Part shown: positions 27,991 to 37,513 of the stretch, in pieces
How positions within the stretch are numbered: position 1 is the first letter of the stretch
How the letters are laid out: the number at the start of each line of letters is the position of its first letter
Assembly (NCBI RefSeq): GCF_021556485.1
Contig: NZ_JAKGBW010000003.1
Location: forward strand, 124,001-188,000
Length of the DNA: 64,000 nucleotides
DNA from: Oceanobacillus alkalisoli
GTDB lineage: Bacteria > Bacillota > Bacilli > Bacillales > Amphibacillaceae
Reading direction: 5' to 3'
Program-made: the position numbers and the translations under genes
Notes under the pieces: generated by a model
Told to the model about the DNA's origin: nothing
The model's input: only the letters and a program-made list of their open reading frames with translations
The model's database searches: none

Positions 27991-28902
27991 CTATTTATCA
28001 TTTGCTCTTGGATGTGTCTTCATATACACTTCTCGCAATCGATCCTTCGTAACATGAGTATAGATTTGGGTAGAAGATAGATTTTCATGACCTAATAATT
28101 CTTGCACTGTACGCAGATCTGCTCCTTCATTCAATAGATGAGTTGCAAATGTGTGACGTAATTTATGCGGGTGAAGGTTGATTGTAAGTGCCGCTTTCTT
28201 CACCATTTTATCCAGGATAAGTCGAATCCCTCTCGTTGTAAGAGGTGCTCCCCTGGCATTTAAAAATAAGGCATCTGTATTGTTTTTCGCCTTTTCCAAT
28301 AATGTAACGCGGCCCTCGTTCAAATAGGTCCGAAGAACAATCTCTGCAAATCTACCGAAAGGCACATACCTTTCCTTTCTTCCCTTACCTCTCACCAATA
28401 TCGTCCCTATGGAAAAATCGATATCCCCAAGAAGTAAGCCTTGACATTCACTTACACGCATACCAGTTCCGTATAAAATTTCCAGTAATGCCTGGTCACG
28501 TTGACCTAACGGGTCTGTCATATCATTTACTTCAAACAGTTTTTCCAGTTCTTCCATATATAAAAATCCGGGAACAGCTTGCTCCTGCTTTGGTAAATGA
28601 ATATGGATGAAAGGATTCGTATACGTGTCATCTTCCCTTTCCAAATACTTATAAAAGCTTCTAAGGGATGATATTTTTCGAGATACGGTTCTTCTTGTTA
28701 ACTTTTGATTAAACAATTGGGTTAAATAAACACGAACGACTTGTGGGTCAACATCGTGAAGATTCGCTATCCCTTCTCCTTGTAAAAATTGAAAAAAGGC
28801 TTGCAGATCATCTTGGTAATATTCGATTGTATAAGGGGAAGCATTTTTTTCAATTTGAAGATATGCTACAAATCCTTGACATTTTTGTACAAAATCCTCC
28901 AA
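27991..28902 (-). CDS. xerC: Tyrosine recombinase XerC (CodV)
   Basis: Resolves chromosome dimers at dif together with XerD. The 303 residues have an N-terminal SAM-like core-binding domain and a catalytic domain with the full set: Arg in GTGMRVSE, Lys in RGKGRKER, His-x-x-Arg in HKLRHTF, His in LLGHENL and nucleophile Tyr in STQIYTHV. The start is TTG at 28902, with GGGGTGA upstream. It leads the xerC-hslV-hslU-codY operon. In B. subtilis trmFO lies just upstream; here it is missing. Confidence 0.96.
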   Translation of the reverse strand: MEDFVQKCQGFVAYLQIEKNASPYTIEYYQDDLQAFFQFLQGEGIANLHDVDPQVVRVYLTQLFNQKLTRRTVSRKISSLRSFYKYLEREDDTYTNPFIHIHLPKQEQAVPGFLYMEELEKLFEVNDMTDPLGQRDQALLEILYGTGMRVSECQGLLLGDIDFSIGTILVRGKGRKERYVPFGRFAEIVLRTYLNEGRVTLLEKAKNNTDALFLNARGAPLTTRGIRLILDKMVKKAALTINLHPHKLRHTFATHLLNEGADLRTVQELLGHENLSSTQIYTHVTKDRLREVYMKTHPRANDK

Positions 28903-29069
28903 TTCTTCACCCCATTAATTTCCTGAATAAATAATAACATAGCCTATCTTCGAAATCAATTTATTTACCAAAATAAAAACAAAATTCAGAATCGGTCTAC
29001 ATTACAGCATGTCAAAATAATTAGACTTATCTTTTCATTCCATTCCTTGAATTTACCCGCCATTAGATA

Positions 29070-29098
29070 ATTATATGCCTATGATATTGTATAGTCAA
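29070..29098 (-). promoter_or_regulatory. SigA promoter of xerC-hslV-hslU-codY
   Basis: Minus strand -35 TTGACT (29098-29093), exactly 17 bases, -10 TATAAT (29075-29070). This is close to consensus and points to xerC, with a leader of about 160 bases. It is the best-scoring promoter by eye in the window and probably drives codY as well. Confidence 0.8.
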
Positions 29099-29382
29099 AC
29101 AAGAGTATTTTAATTTATTTTAAGAAATACAATTCGGTGAACATTTTGTGAATGCCCCATTAAATAAGTCTAAATTTTTACCGTTGTATAGTATCTCATA
29201 TTTCACAAAATTAGTCTATTGAAATAAGATCTCATGTTCACAGTATGAAACAGTTCATGATCCTTCGGCGGAATCCATTAGGCTACTCTAAATGTTTGTT
29301 ATGTTTTTTCACTAACACCCTCTCAATGAAACTGACTGCCTTCATTCACCGAAAGTATTTTGCGCATTCTCTAGACTGGATA

Positions 29383-29448
29383 GCTCAACGCAAGGAGGTT
29401 TGCCGGCCGCTCAGCAGGTGCGAGAGGTGTCTGGACTGCGAACCTCCA
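29383..29448 (-). repeat. Decayed copy of a GC-rich interspersed repeat
   Basis: Read on the minus strand, this stretch (GGAGGTTCGCAGTCCAGACA, then CTCTCGC, then GCGGCCGGCAAACCTCCT) aligns with the plus-strand element at 39813-39945 (GGAGGTCCGCAGTCCCGATA, then CCTCGC, then GCGGCTGGTGAGCCTCCT). The second half of the element is missing or unrecognisable, so it looks truncated. It lies in the topA-xerC gap. Confidence 0.65.
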
Positions 29449-29593
29449 GAAGGAAGTTTCGGAGTTAGCCACACACTCACGCTGTAAGAAAGTGATTGGG
29501 TGATTAAATATGTCCAAGAATATATTTCCTGGGTGTAAATTATTTCCTTAATATCACTATTACCATTCTATTCCTAATGTATTCATAATTTAG

Positions 29594-29628
29594 CCAAAAA
29601 ATAAAGCTGTTCATTGGAATGAACAGCT
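29594..29628 (-). terminator. Intrinsic terminator of topA, overlapping its stop codon
   Basis: 11-base inverted repeat AGCTGTTCATT/AATGAACAGCT (29618-29628 and 29605-29615) with a 2-base spacer, followed on the minus strand by TTATTTTTTGG. The outer stem includes two bases of the topA TAG (29627-29629). Confidence 0.85.
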
Positions 29629-31705
29629 AGCTTTGTTCGACTTCTTTATAATCACAGTTTGTGCATTGTACTTGTATTGCTTTTTTCACTTTCTTTTCAA
29701 CTAATAAAGATTCACATTTTGGACAAGGACGTGCGATTGGTTTGTCCCAAGATACGAAGTCACAGTCTGGAAAACGGTCACAACCATAGAAAACACGGCG
29801 TTTTTTCGATTTACGCTCGACGATATTCCCTTCTTTACATGTCGGACAATCTACTCCAATTTCTTTTAAAATCGGTTTCGTATTACGGCAATCCGGGAAG
29901 TTCGAACAAGCAATAAACGTTCCGTACCTTCCCATTTTATAGACCATTTCATGACCGCATTTCTCACAATCGATTCCGGCAGGTTCGTCTTTGATTTCGA
30001 TTTTTTCCATTTCTTTCTCAGCAAAATCTAAACGTTTCTCGAAATCTTTGTAGAAGTTATCAATTACTTCTACCCATCCTGATTTGCCTTCTTCAACGGC
30101 ATCTAAATCTTTTTCCATATCTGCCGTAAAGTCTACATCAATTATTTCGGGAAAATACTCTTCTACAGCTTCACTTACAATTGTTCCGAGTTCTGTTGGA
30201 ATGAATCTTTTATTATCAATAGACACATAGCCTCTTCGTTGAATTGTATCGAGGGTAGGTGCATACGTGGATGGTCTACCTATTCCTAGTTCTTCCATTG
30301 CACGGACAAGGCGAGCCTCGGTAAATCTTGGAGGCGGCTGTGTGAAGTGTTGCTTTGGATTAATTTCCTTCGCTGCAATCTTCATTCCTTCTTCAAGATC
30401 TGGAAGAAGTTTATTCTCTACCTTTTTATTATCATCTGTACCTTCAATGTAAACTTTCATAAATCCTTCAAATTTGATTTGAGAACCAGTTGCCCTAAAT
30501 TCAACATCATTATTGATTAAATGAGCGGTTACAGTATCCATTACTGCAGCTGACATCTGACTGGCAATAAATCTTTCCCAAATTAATTTATAAAGACGGT
30601 ATTGATCATTAGAAAGAACTTCTTTTAATGAACGGGGGTCACGGAGTGCTGACGTTGGCCGAATTGCTTCGTGAGCGTCTTGTGCTCCTGTTTTATTTGC
30701 GGATCCTTTTTGCGAACCTATAAATTCCTTCCCGTACTTATCTTCAATATAGCCTTTAGCTTCTTCTTTCGCTGTATTAGAAATTCTTGTGGAATCAGTA
30801 CGCATATATGTGATTAACCCAGTAATACCTCCAGATTTTCTTCCTAAGTCAATTCCTTCATAAAGCTGTTGGGCTACCATCATCGTCTTTCTTGCTCTGA
30901 AATTTAATTTTCTTGCTGCTTCTTGTTGTAAGGATGATGTAATAAACGGTTTAGCAGGATTCCTTTTTCTTTCTCGTTTGTTTACTTTTTGGACGAGGAA
31001 ATGATCCTCTGTAAGCTTTTTCTGGATGCTTTGCACATCTGTTTCGCTTTTTAGTTCATGCTTCTTACCATCTATTCCGTAGAAATTACCTTCAAATGTT
31101 TCCTTATCTTTTTGAAATAACGCCTCAATCGTCCAATATTCCTCTGGTGTAAAATTAATAATTTCTTTTTCCCGATCAATAATCATCTTAAGTGCGACGG
31201 ATTGAACTCTCCCCGCGCTTAATCCTTTTTTCACTTTCTTCCATAGTAATGGGCTGATATTGTAACCAACAAGTCGGTCGAGTATTCTTCTTGCTTGTTG
31301 AGCATCAACCAAATCATGATCAATGGAACGTGGGTGTTTAAAAGATTCTTTAATCGCATCTTTTGTAATTTCATTGAATACGACTCGGCAATCCGAATCT
31401 TCATCAACGTTTAATGCATGAGCAAGGTGCCACGCAATTGCTTCCCCTTCTCTGTCCGGGTCAGCTGCAAGATATATTTTCTTTGCTTTCTTCGCGGCTT
31501 TACGAAGTTCTTTTAATACTTCTCCTTTGCCACGGATTGTAATATATTTCGGCGTGTAATTATTTTCTACATCCACACCGGTTTGGCTTTTCGGCAAATC
31601 ACGGACATGTCCCATTGAAGCTTTTACTGTATATTTTTTTCCTAAATATCGTTCGATTGTCTTCGCTTTTGCTGGCGATTCAACAATCACTAAGTAATCT
31701 GACAT
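29627..31705 (-). CDS. topA: DNA topoisomerase I
   Basis: Type IA topoisomerase that relaxes negative supercoils. I chose the ATG at 31705 ([20 protein letters not shown]), with AGGAGGAAA upstream, giving 692 residues. Toprim motifs ([22 protein letters not shown]), the catalytic Tyr in [14 protein letters not shown] and the domain with [11 protein letters not shown] are clear. The C-terminus has three four-Cys zinc-ribbon repeats (first at CEKCGHEM, then CPTCKEG, then CPKCESL). It has its own probable promoter and terminator. Confidence 0.98.
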   Translation of the reverse strand: MSDYLVIVESPAKAKTIERYLGKKYTVKASMGHVRDLPKSQTGVDVENNYTPKYITIRGKGEVLKELRKAAKKAKKIYLAADPDREGEAIAWHLAHALNVDEDSDCRVVFNEITKDAIKESFKHPRSIDHDLVDAQQARRILDRLVGYNISPLLWKKVKKGLSAGRVQSVALKMIIDREKEIINFTPEEYWTIEALFQKDKETFEGNFYGIDGKKHELKSETDVQSIQKKLTEDHFLVQKVNKRERKRNPAKPFITSSLQQEAARKLNFRARKTMMVAQQLYEGIDLGRKSGGITGLITYMRTDSTRISNTAKEEAKGYIEDKYGKEFIGSQKGSANKTGAQDAHEAIRPTSALRDPRSLKEVLSNDQYRLYKLIWERFIASQMSAAVMDTVTAHLINNDVEFRATGSQIKFEGFMKVYIEGTDDNKKVENKLLPDLEEGMKIAAKEINPKQHFTQPPPRFTEARLVRAMEELGIGRPSTYAPTLDTIQRRGYVSIDNKRFIPTELGTIVSEAVEEYFPEIIDVDFTADMEKDLDAVEEGKSGWVEVIDNFYKDFEKRLDFAEKEMEKIEIKDEPAGIDCEKCGHEMVYKMGRYGTFIACSNFPDCRNTKPILKEIGVDCPTCKEGNIVERKSKKRRVFYGCDRFPDCDFVSWDKPIARPCPKCESLLVEKKVKKAIQVQCTNCDYKEVEQS

Positions 31706-31749
31706 AACATTTCCTCCTAAGATGAGGTTTAAAAATGAAATCTTCACTT

Positions 31750-31778
31750 ATACTAATGACTTACATCGCTTTTGTCAA
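31750..31778 (-). promoter_or_regulatory. Probable SigA promoter of topA
   Basis: Minus strand -35 TTGACA (31778-31773, perfect), 17-base spacer, -10 TAGTAT (31755-31750, four of six). The start of transcription would be about 38 bases before the topA ATG. Confidence 0.55.
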
Positions 31779-31931
31779 ACTTATTATCAAAAAATACTAT
31801 TTCCACTTTTAAAAAACCAATGTTTTCATGGTGTTAAAATGACATTATAATAGAAGAAACTACATTCACTTTCCGATTCCGCAATACCCACACACCTTCG
31901 TTTTCCGTGTGTCCAACAGAAGACTTAAGCG

Positions 31932-32843
31932 TCAACGCACAGCTTTACAGTTGTCTAGTTGTTGTTGTGATAGCCATTCTTCTTGTATGTCACTGGCGTG
32001 CTGGGTTAGTTTAGCTCCTTCCTGGATAAGGAGGTGGCATCCTTTTGCTTGGGGGATGAGTGGTGAACCTGGCACAGCGAATACTTCCCTTCCTTGGTCA
32101 AGAGCCTGTTCAACCGTAATCATTGTTCCGCTCCTTTCCATTGCTTCTATCACTAAAATACCAAAGGATAGTCCGCTAATAATCCGATTTCGCTCCGGAA
32201 AATGATGTTTCGCGGGTCTAACAGATGGGGGATATTCACTAATGATTAGGCCAGTTCTTTTTATCTCCTTGAATAATGGAATATGTTCTCTCGGGTAAAT
32301 ATATTCAAAACCACCACCCAAAACGGCAATTGTTTTCTGTTGATGGGAAAGTGTAAGTTGGTGAGCATAACCATCTATCCCTTTTGCCATGCCACTTGTA
32401 ATCACCCAATTATCTTCTAATAAGGGCTTGAGAATATGTTTCACTTTCGGTATTGCTTCGCGGGATGGTTTCCTGGAACCGATGACACTTAATATCTTTC
32501 TTTGTTCCAATAAAGACTCGTCCCCACTGGTATATAGTACAAGTGGCGCGTCATTTATTGTTCTTAACATAGAAGGATAGGTTTCGTCAATTATTGTAAT
32601 AACCTCATATTGCTTCATCACATCGATAAAATGTTTTTTTAACTTGGGATCTTTTAAGCTGGAATGAAGCTTAACAGCTGTGTCGATACGAAGGGAAAAA
32701 TGCAGGTTTAGTTCCGTTGGGGTCATTTCATAAATCGAGGCAAGAGTTGGATCTTTCCACAAAAAGCGGTAAATCATTTTCCTGCTTGCAATATTTGTCA
32801 GGTGAATATGGATTAAACGATAACGAATATCCTTCAGTTCCAT
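31932..32843 (-). CDS. dprA: DNA processing protein DprA (Smf)
   Basis: Loads RecA on incoming single-stranded DNA during transformation. About 303 residues: an N-terminal helical region and a Rossmann-like domain with VIGSRKPSREAIPKV, SGMAKGIDGYAH, AVLGGGFEYIYPREH and FPERNRIISGLS, all family hallmarks. I chose the ATG at 32843, after AAGGAAGTG, over the GTG at 32846. The 226-base gap to topA holds a hairpin (31890-31912) without a T-run, so termination there is not evident. Confidence 0.95.
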   Translation of the reverse strand: MELKDIRYRLIHIHLTNIASRKMIYRFLWKDPTLASIYEMTPTELNLHFSLRIDTAVKLHSSLKDPKLKKHFIDVMKQYEVITIIDETYPSMLRTINDAPLVLYTSGDESLLEQRKILSVIGSRKPSREAIPKVKHILKPLLEDNWVITSGMAKGIDGYAHQLTLSHQQKTIAVLGGGFEYIYPREHIPLFKEIKRTGLIISEYPPSVRPAKHHFPERNRIISGLSFGILVIEAMERSGTMITVEQALDQGREVFAVPGSPLIPQAKGCHLLIQEGAKLTQHASDIQEEWLSQQQLDNCKAVR

Positions 32844-32854
32844 CACTTCCTTAC

Positions 32855-32897
32855 TTTATTAATAAAGAGGGCTAAAAGTGTACTTCCAGCCCTCTTT
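32855..32897 (-). terminator. Intrinsic terminator after sucD
   Basis: Inverted repeat AAAGAGGGCT/AGCCCTCTTT (32888-32897 and 32864-32873) with a 14-base loop, followed on the minus strand by ATTAATAAAG. The T-run is poor, so efficiency is uncertain; the stem is perfect and well placed, 9 bases after the sucD stop. Confidence 0.65.
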
Positions 32898-32905
32898 CAT
32901 CTTAA

Positions 32906-33808
32906 TTAAAGGGTTTTACATTTTTCAGCTAAGCCCTTTTCTTGCAATACTTTAATCATTGTTTCACCCATAACTGCTGGAGTATCAGCAACAGTAATAC
33001 CACATTCTCTCATAACGCGTGTTTTCTCCGCAGCGGTTCCTTTTCCACCTGAAATGATCGCACCAGCATGTCCCATACGCTTCCCTGGTGGTGCAGTAGC
33101 ACCGCCAATAAAGCCGACTACCGGTTTCGTCATATTATTTCTTACCCACTCTGCAGCTTCTTCTTCTGCAGTACCGCCGATTTCTCCAATCATGATGACT
33201 GCTTCCGTTTCCGGATCTTGATTAAAGGCATCAAGCACATCGATAAAGTCTGTACCATTAACAGGATCCCCACCAATTCCGACAGCAGATGTTTGGCCAT
33301 AACCGGCCTGTGTCAATTGATGTACCGCTTCATACGTAAGTGTTCCAGACCTAGAAACTACTCCTATATGACCTTTCTTATGAATGTATCCCGGCATAAT
33401 TCCAATCTTCGTCTCATCCGCTGTAATGACACCTGGACAGTTCGGGCCGATTAAACGAGTTTTCTTTCCTTCCATATAACGTTTCACTTTCACCATATCA
33501 AGTACTGGAATATGTTCTGTGATACAGATGACAAGATCAAGTTCCGCATCGGTTGCTTCGATAATTGCATCTGCTGCAAAAGGTGCCGGTACATAGATTA
33601 CAGATGCGTTTGCACCCGTAGCCTCGACTGCTTCTTGAACAGTATCAAAGACAGGTACACCTTCTACTTCGGAACCACCTTTTTTCGGTGAAGTTCCTCC
33701 AACAATTTTTGTCCCATATTCAAGCATTTGTTTCGTATGGAATCTAGCAGTTCCACCGGTAATGCCCTGGACAATTACTTTTGTATCTTTATTAACAAAT
33801 ACACCCAT
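32906..33808 (-). CDS. sucD: Succinyl-CoA ligase (ADP/GDP-forming) alpha subunit
   Basis: Catalytic CoA-binding subunit of the TCA cycle enzyme that makes succinate and ATP from succinyl-CoA. The 300 residues show the CoA-binding fold ([18 protein letters not shown]), [17 protein letters not shown] and the phospho-histidine loop [14 protein letters not shown]. It follows sucC by 52 bases and forms the sucCD operon. Length matches B. subtilis. Confidence 0.98.
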   Translation of the reverse strand: MGVFVNKDTKVIVQGITGGTARFHTKQMLEYGTKIVGGTSPKKGGSEVEGVPVFDTVQEAVEATGANASVIYVPAPFAADAIIEATDAELDLVICITEHIPVLDMVKVKRYMEGKKTRLIGPNCPGVITADETKIGIMPGYIHKKGHIGVVSRSGTLTYEAVHQLTQAGYGQTSAVGIGGDPVNGTDFIDVLDAFNQDPETEAVIMIGEIGGTAEEEAAEWVRNNMTKPVVGFIGGATAPPGKRMGHAGAIISGGKGTAAEKTRVMRECGITVADTPAVMGETMIKVLQEKGLAEKCKTL

Positions 33809-33860
33809 TTAGTTTGTCCGCCCCTTCTCTATTTTCCAATTTTCATAGATTAATTTTGAT

Positions 33861-35021
33861 TTATTTCACAAGAGAAACAATTCTTTCCGCACCATCTGCC
33901 ATGGAGCTTGCAGGAGTAATATTTAAGCCAGATTCATTTAGAATCTTCTTACCTAAATCTACGTTTGTTCCTTCTAAACGGACTACTAAAGGAATTTGCA
34001 AGCCGACTTCCTTCGTAGCAGCCACAACTCCCTCCGCAATGACATCACACTTCATGATTCCACCAAAAATATTGACGAAAATACCTTTCACATTCTCATC
34101 AGATAGTATGATTTTAAATGCTTCGGTAACTTTTTCTGCCGTCGCACCACCGCCAACATCAAGGAAGTTAGCCGGTTCACCGCCATAATATTTAATAATG
34201 TCCATTGTAGACATCGCAAGACCTGCACCATTTACCATACAACCGATATTTCCATCAAGGGAAACATAGCTTAAATCATATTTACTTGCTTCAATTTCCT
34301 TTTCATCTTCTTCATCCAAATCACGAAGTTCTTGCACTTCCGGTTGACGGTAAAGTGCGTTTTCATCAAAATTCAACTTAGCATCAAGTGCCAGAACATC
34401 CCCGTCACCTGTTGTAACAAGTGGATTAATCTCTGCAATCGAGCAGTCTTTTGCCACAAATGCTTCGTATAGAGAAGTCATGAAGCCGACTGCTTTGTTT
34501 ATCAGGTCATGTGGAATATTCATATTGAATGCCATACGGCGAGCTTGGAAGGGCATAAGGCCCACAACTGGATCAACTACTTCATAAAAAATCTTTTCTG
34601 GCGTTTCTTCTGCGACTTCTTCAATTTCCGTACCGCCTTCTTCAGAACCCATCATGACGACACGTGAACTTGCCCGGTCTAACACTATGCCAATATAGTA
34701 TTCTTTCTGGATATCGCAGCCCTCTTCAATCAAGAGCCGCTTTACTTCCTTGCCTTCCGGACCAGTTTGCGCTGTAACTAGTACCTTCCCAAGGATTTCA
34801 TCTGCATATGTACGGACTTCATCCATATTTTTTGCTACTTTAACCCCTCCGGCTTTACCACGTCCACCTGCGTGGATTTGCGCTTTTACTACATTGACGT
34901 CTGTTCCTAATTTTTCAGCTGCTTCAACTGCTTCATCAACAGTGTAAGCAACATAGCCTCTAGGAACTTTCACACCAAATTCACGTAGTAGTTCTTTGGC
35001 TTGATATTCATGAATGTTCAT
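33861..35021 (-). CDS. sucC: Succinyl-CoA ligase beta subunit
   Basis: ATP-grasp subunit of succinyl-CoA ligase that binds nucleotide and interacts with SucD. The 386 residues include [36 protein letters not shown] and the C-terminal [13 protein letters not shown] chose the ATG at 35021 with GGGAGGAAG upstream; an upstream ATG at 35039 would overlap that SD. It has its own promoter at 35055-35083. Confidence 0.98.
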   Translation of the reverse strand: MNIHEYQAKELLREFGVKVPRGYVAYTVDEAVEAAEKLGTDVNVVKAQIHAGGRGKAGGVKVAKNMDEVRTYADEILGKVLVTAQTGPEGKEVKRLLIEEGCDIQKEYYIGIVLDRASSRVVMMGSEEGGTEIEEVAEETPEKIFYEVVDPVVGLMPFQARRMAFNMNIPHDLINKAVGFMTSLYEAFVAKDCSIAEINPLVTTGDGDVLALDAKLNFDENALYRQPEVQELRDLDEEDEKEIEASKYDLSYVSLDGNIGCMVNGAGLAMSTMDIIKYYGGEPANFLDVGGGATAEKVTEAFKIILSDENVKGIFVNIFGGIMKCDVIAEGVVAATKEVGLQIPLVVRLEGTNVDLGKKILNESGLNITPASSMADGAERIVSLVK

Positions 35022-35054
35022 CTTTCTTCCTCCCAACATAATAAATGCAACTCT

Positions 35055-35083
35055 ATTGTATTAAATTAAAACCGTTTTCACAA
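35055..35083 (-). promoter_or_regulatory. SigA promoter of sucCD
   Basis: Minus strand -35 TTGTGA (35083-35078), 17 bases, -10 TACAAT (35060-35055). The transcript would start about 25 bases before the sucC ATG. No operator is recognised next to it. Confidence 0.65.
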
Positions 35084-35120
35084 GAAAAAAGAGATGTTCG
35101 ATTATAAATCTTGTACATAT

Positions 35121-35396
35121 TTACGATTTATCAGCATATTTACGATCCGCTTCATAAATAAATGCGAATACTTCCGCGACTACTTGGTACAATTCTTCAG
35201 GAATTGCTTCATTCACATTCAATTCCGTCAATAGCTCTGCAAGACTTTCATCCTCGACAATCGGTACGTTATGTTCTTTGGCGAGTTTTATAATATCTTC
35301 TGCAACATAGCCTTTACCTGCAGCACTGACAATAGGAGCTTGATGCTTATCTAGATTATAGCTTAAAGAAGCTGCTTTTCTTCGTTTTTCATTCAT
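35121..35396 (-). CDS. ylqH: FlhB-like C-terminal domain protein (YlqH)
   Basis: A 91-residue soluble protein equivalent to the cytoplasmic fragment of FlhB that follows the NPTH cleavage site. Alignment by eye with this window's FlhB: APIVSAAGKGYVAEDI vs APYVVAKGVDHTARRI, VPIVEDESLAELLTEL vs IATVEDKPLARSLYSI, and EAIPEELYQVVAEVFAFIYE vs EAIPEDFYQAVAEILAYVYQ. No membrane segments and no NPTH motif. It overlaps ylqG by 4 bases. Homologues in other bacteria (FhlX/FlhX-type) can stand in for the FlhB C-terminal fragment, so a link to the export switch is plausible but unproven here. Confidence 0.9.
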   Translation of the reverse strand: MNEKRRKAASLSYNLDKHQAPIVSAAGKGYVAEDIIKLAKEHNVPIVEDESLAELLTELNVNEAIPEELYQVVAEVFAFIYEADRKYADKS

Positions 35397-36703
35397 ATGA
35401 GAAAGTCAACCCCTTGTTTGTTATCTCGTAATTTTTCATCAGAAATAACTGATCGATTATCTTTTTTCTCAAGCTTTTTAAAAACGATTGAAGTTAAACG
35501 GTAATTTAAGTTTGTCAGATTTTCACTTAACTTATCTTTAAAAGTATTGGCGAGAATCGGGATTCCAGCTGTATTATTAAAAACAGTCAACGAAACTGCC
35601 CGTTGCTGAATATTTACATCAATGACCGTTTCTTTAAGGTTCTTTAGCTCCAAGTAAAAAAGAATACGACAATAATCCGGATTGACCTCGCCATCCTTAT
35701 TTTTCTTTCCTTCAAATTCAATCACCAAATCCTTAACAAGTCCAAGTCGTTCAGCTGGTATCTGCAGCATCGCTTGGATAAATGACGGCGTCTCATTCAC
35801 GCTCTGCAGTTGCAGACCTTGAATCAAATGCAGTAGCCTAGTCTGTTGCTTCACTTCGGTACTGTTCTCTCCAGACGCAAGCTGGAGGAGGAGGCCTTTT
35901 ATTGTATCACTAAGATTCTCCGGTTCTTTCTCCGTAGCTAAACGGTTCTCATAATTTAACCCAAGCATGGCAAGAGACTGGCGCAATTGTTCTAAAAACA
36001 TTTGCTTGGACGGGAAACTTTGAAAAGATTCAATGTCCGCTGCCTGCTTATTAGGAATTAATGTTGTAATAATTTGTCGTAAACGTTGTTCTGTATCTGT
36101 TCCGTTTCTTAAGGTGAGATCTGGTGCTTCAGATTGTAGTTGTGTTGAGTTTATGAGTTGTTGTATTACAGATGTCAATTGCTCTGACAGCGTAGTAGTC
36201 CTGACGGTAATCAAGGATTGTAGAACCATCTCGGTCATTGGCAATTTCTTCGCGAGCATTTCCACTAATGCACCTGCTGCTAAGGGTTTATTTTGTTCAC
36301 CCTTTAAGAGCTGTAAAGCTTGCTTTAGTTCATTTTTATCAAAAGGAACCGAATAACGCGTGAGGAGCTGCAGCAATTGCAAATTATGCTTACTGGACTT
36401 CACACCCAGCCGCCTTAAAAGCTTCGACAAATCTACATTTTCATCTTTTTTCAGCTTTTCGCCGAGCACGCGCAGCTCAAGCGAATTAGCGGTGGAAGCA
36501 ACCTGGAAATGGTAGCTTCCACCAAGTTCTAAACCTACTTGCAAGCTTGCGATAAAACGGTTTCCCCCAAGTTTTATTTCCGCCTTGTTTTCTGGGTAGA
36601 GCTTCACGACTTCCCCTTGAACAATCTGACCGGGACGAAGAGATTGCTGTCCAGTGCGGTTAAGCTTTAACGAATTTGTATTCAATAGTTGCGATAAATG
36701 CAA
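35393..36703 (-). CDS. ylqG: YlqG, FliK-like C-terminal domain protein of unknown function
   Basis: A 436-residue protein with no signal peptide or membrane segment. The start is TTG at 36703 after AAAGGAGGTC. The N-terminus (about 28-90) looks like a small beta domain (GQIVQGEVVKLYPENKAEIK), the middle is helical and Gln/Leu-rich, and the C-terminal third (from about residue 325: LVKDLVIEFEG, then FYLELKNLKETVIDVNIQQR) resembles the hook-length control domain of FliK. Coupled to ylqH. I infer a FliK-FlhB-like pair; the B. subtilis homologue is uncharacterised as far as I know. Confidence 0.82.
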   Translation of the reverse strand: MHLSQLLNTNSLKLNRTGQQSLRPGQIVQGEVVKLYPENKAEIKLGGNRFIASLQVGLELGGSYHFQVASTANSLELRVLGEKLKKDENVDLSKLLRRLGVKSSKHNLQLLQLLTRYSVPFDKNELKQALQLLKGEQNKPLAAGALVEMLAKKLPMTEMVLQSLITVRTTTLSEQLTSVIQQLINSTQLQSEAPDLTLRNGTDTEQRLRQIITTLIPNKQAADIESFQSFPSKQMFLEQLRQSLAMLGLNYENRLATEKEPENLSDTIKGLLLQLASGENSTEVKQQTRLLHLIQGLQLQSVNETPSFIQAMLQIPAERLGLVKDLVIEFEGKKNKDGEVNPDYCRILFYLELKNLKETVIDVNIQQRAVSLTVFNNTAGIPILANTFKDKLSENLTNLNYRLTSIVFKKLEKKDNRSVISDEKLRDNKQGVDFLI

Positions 36704-36717
36704 TGGAAGACCTCCTT

Positions 36718-37488
36718 TTAACCGATATATTGGCGAATTGGTGCAAAGGATTTCCGGTGATAGGGAGATATGCCGTGCGACTGTAAACCTTCTAAGTGTT
36801 TTTTCGTCCCGTAACCCATATTTGAACTAAAGTCATACATCGGAAACTCTTGATGTATTTCTTTCATTAGGCGATCGCGTGTTACTTTAGCAAGAATACT
36901 TGCAGCTGCGATTGAAACGCTTCTTGCATCCCCTTTAACGATTGCCTCACTTGAAATTCCAAGCCGAGGCAGCGCGACAGCATCAATTAATACATGGTCT
37001 GGTTGCTGTTCTAAGCCTCGCACTGCTTCATACATAGCGAGCTTTGTCGCTTCCAGAATATTCACCTGATCGATTTTTTCGTTGGAGATAACTGCAATCT
37101 GGTAGCTAATCGCCTGTTCCTTAATAACCGTAAAAAAATAATCACGATCTTTTTCTGTAAGTTGTTTTGAGTCGTTTAAACCAAGAAGCATAAAATCTTG
37201 GGGTAAAATGACAGAAGCCGCAACGACCGGGCCGGCAAGCGGGCCTCTACCCGCTTCATCGACCCCTGCAATCAGTTTTCGGCCGCTTTTTCTCGCTTCA
37301 TTTTCAAAATTGCACATTTCTTTGAAGGCAATTAATTGCTGTGCTTCCTTTTCTTGCATTCTTTCGTATTTACGAATGAGCGCTTGAACCCCTTTTCTAT
37401 CATCTCGTTTCAATTGCTCGAAAATTCCCTCTGTAATTTCTTCATTTTCAAATAACTGTTTTATAACAGCAATTGATTTCTCTCTCAT
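36718..37488 (-). CDS. rnhB: Ribonuclease HII
   Basis: Removes ribonucleotides and RNA primers from DNA. The 256 residues contain the type-2 RNase H signature AGVDEAGRGPLAGPVVAA with catalytic Asp and Glu, then LLGLNDSKQLTEKDR and DHVLIDA, and the HRKSFAP end typical of RnhB. The N-terminal 70 residues form the extra domain seen in Bacillus RnhB. It lies between rbgA and ylqG as in B. subtilis. Confidence 0.97.
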   Translation of the reverse strand: MREKSIAVIKQLFENEEITEGIFEQLKRDDRKGVQALIRKYERMQEKEAQQLIAFKEMCNFENEARKSGRKLIAGVDEAGRGPLAGPVVAASVILPQDFMLLGLNDSKQLTEKDRDYFFTVIKEQAISYQIAVISNEKIDQVNILEATKLAMYEAVRGLEQQPDHVLIDAVALPRLGISSEAIVKGDARSVSIAAASILAKVTRDRLMKEIHQEFPMYDFSSNMGYGTKKHLEGLQSHGISPYHRKSFAPIRQYIG

Positions 37489-37513
37489 ACGTACACCTTA
37501 TTTCTCTCTATAA

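Larger units (their letters stand above)
28903..29626 (-). other. Gene-free gap between topA and xerC where trmFO is expected
   Basis: The 724 bases contain no credible coding region in six frames. What I can see: a SigA-type promoter for xerC (29070-29098), a decayed GC-rich repeat (29383-29448), the topA terminator (29594-29628), and AT-rich sequence in between. In the translated frames I looked for parts of the tRNA methyltransferase TrmFO, which is about 435 residues in B. subtilis, and found none, so this is not a recent pseudogene that I can recognise. Confidence 0.6.

Noticed and set aside
29245-29487. An 80-codon plus-strand reading frame in the topA-xerC gap
   Set aside because: No ribosome binding site, no family resemblance, and its second half is the decayed GC-rich repeat.
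31890-31912. Hairpin ACACAC/GTGTGT after dprA as a terminator
   Set aside because: No T-run follows on either strand and the stem is short.
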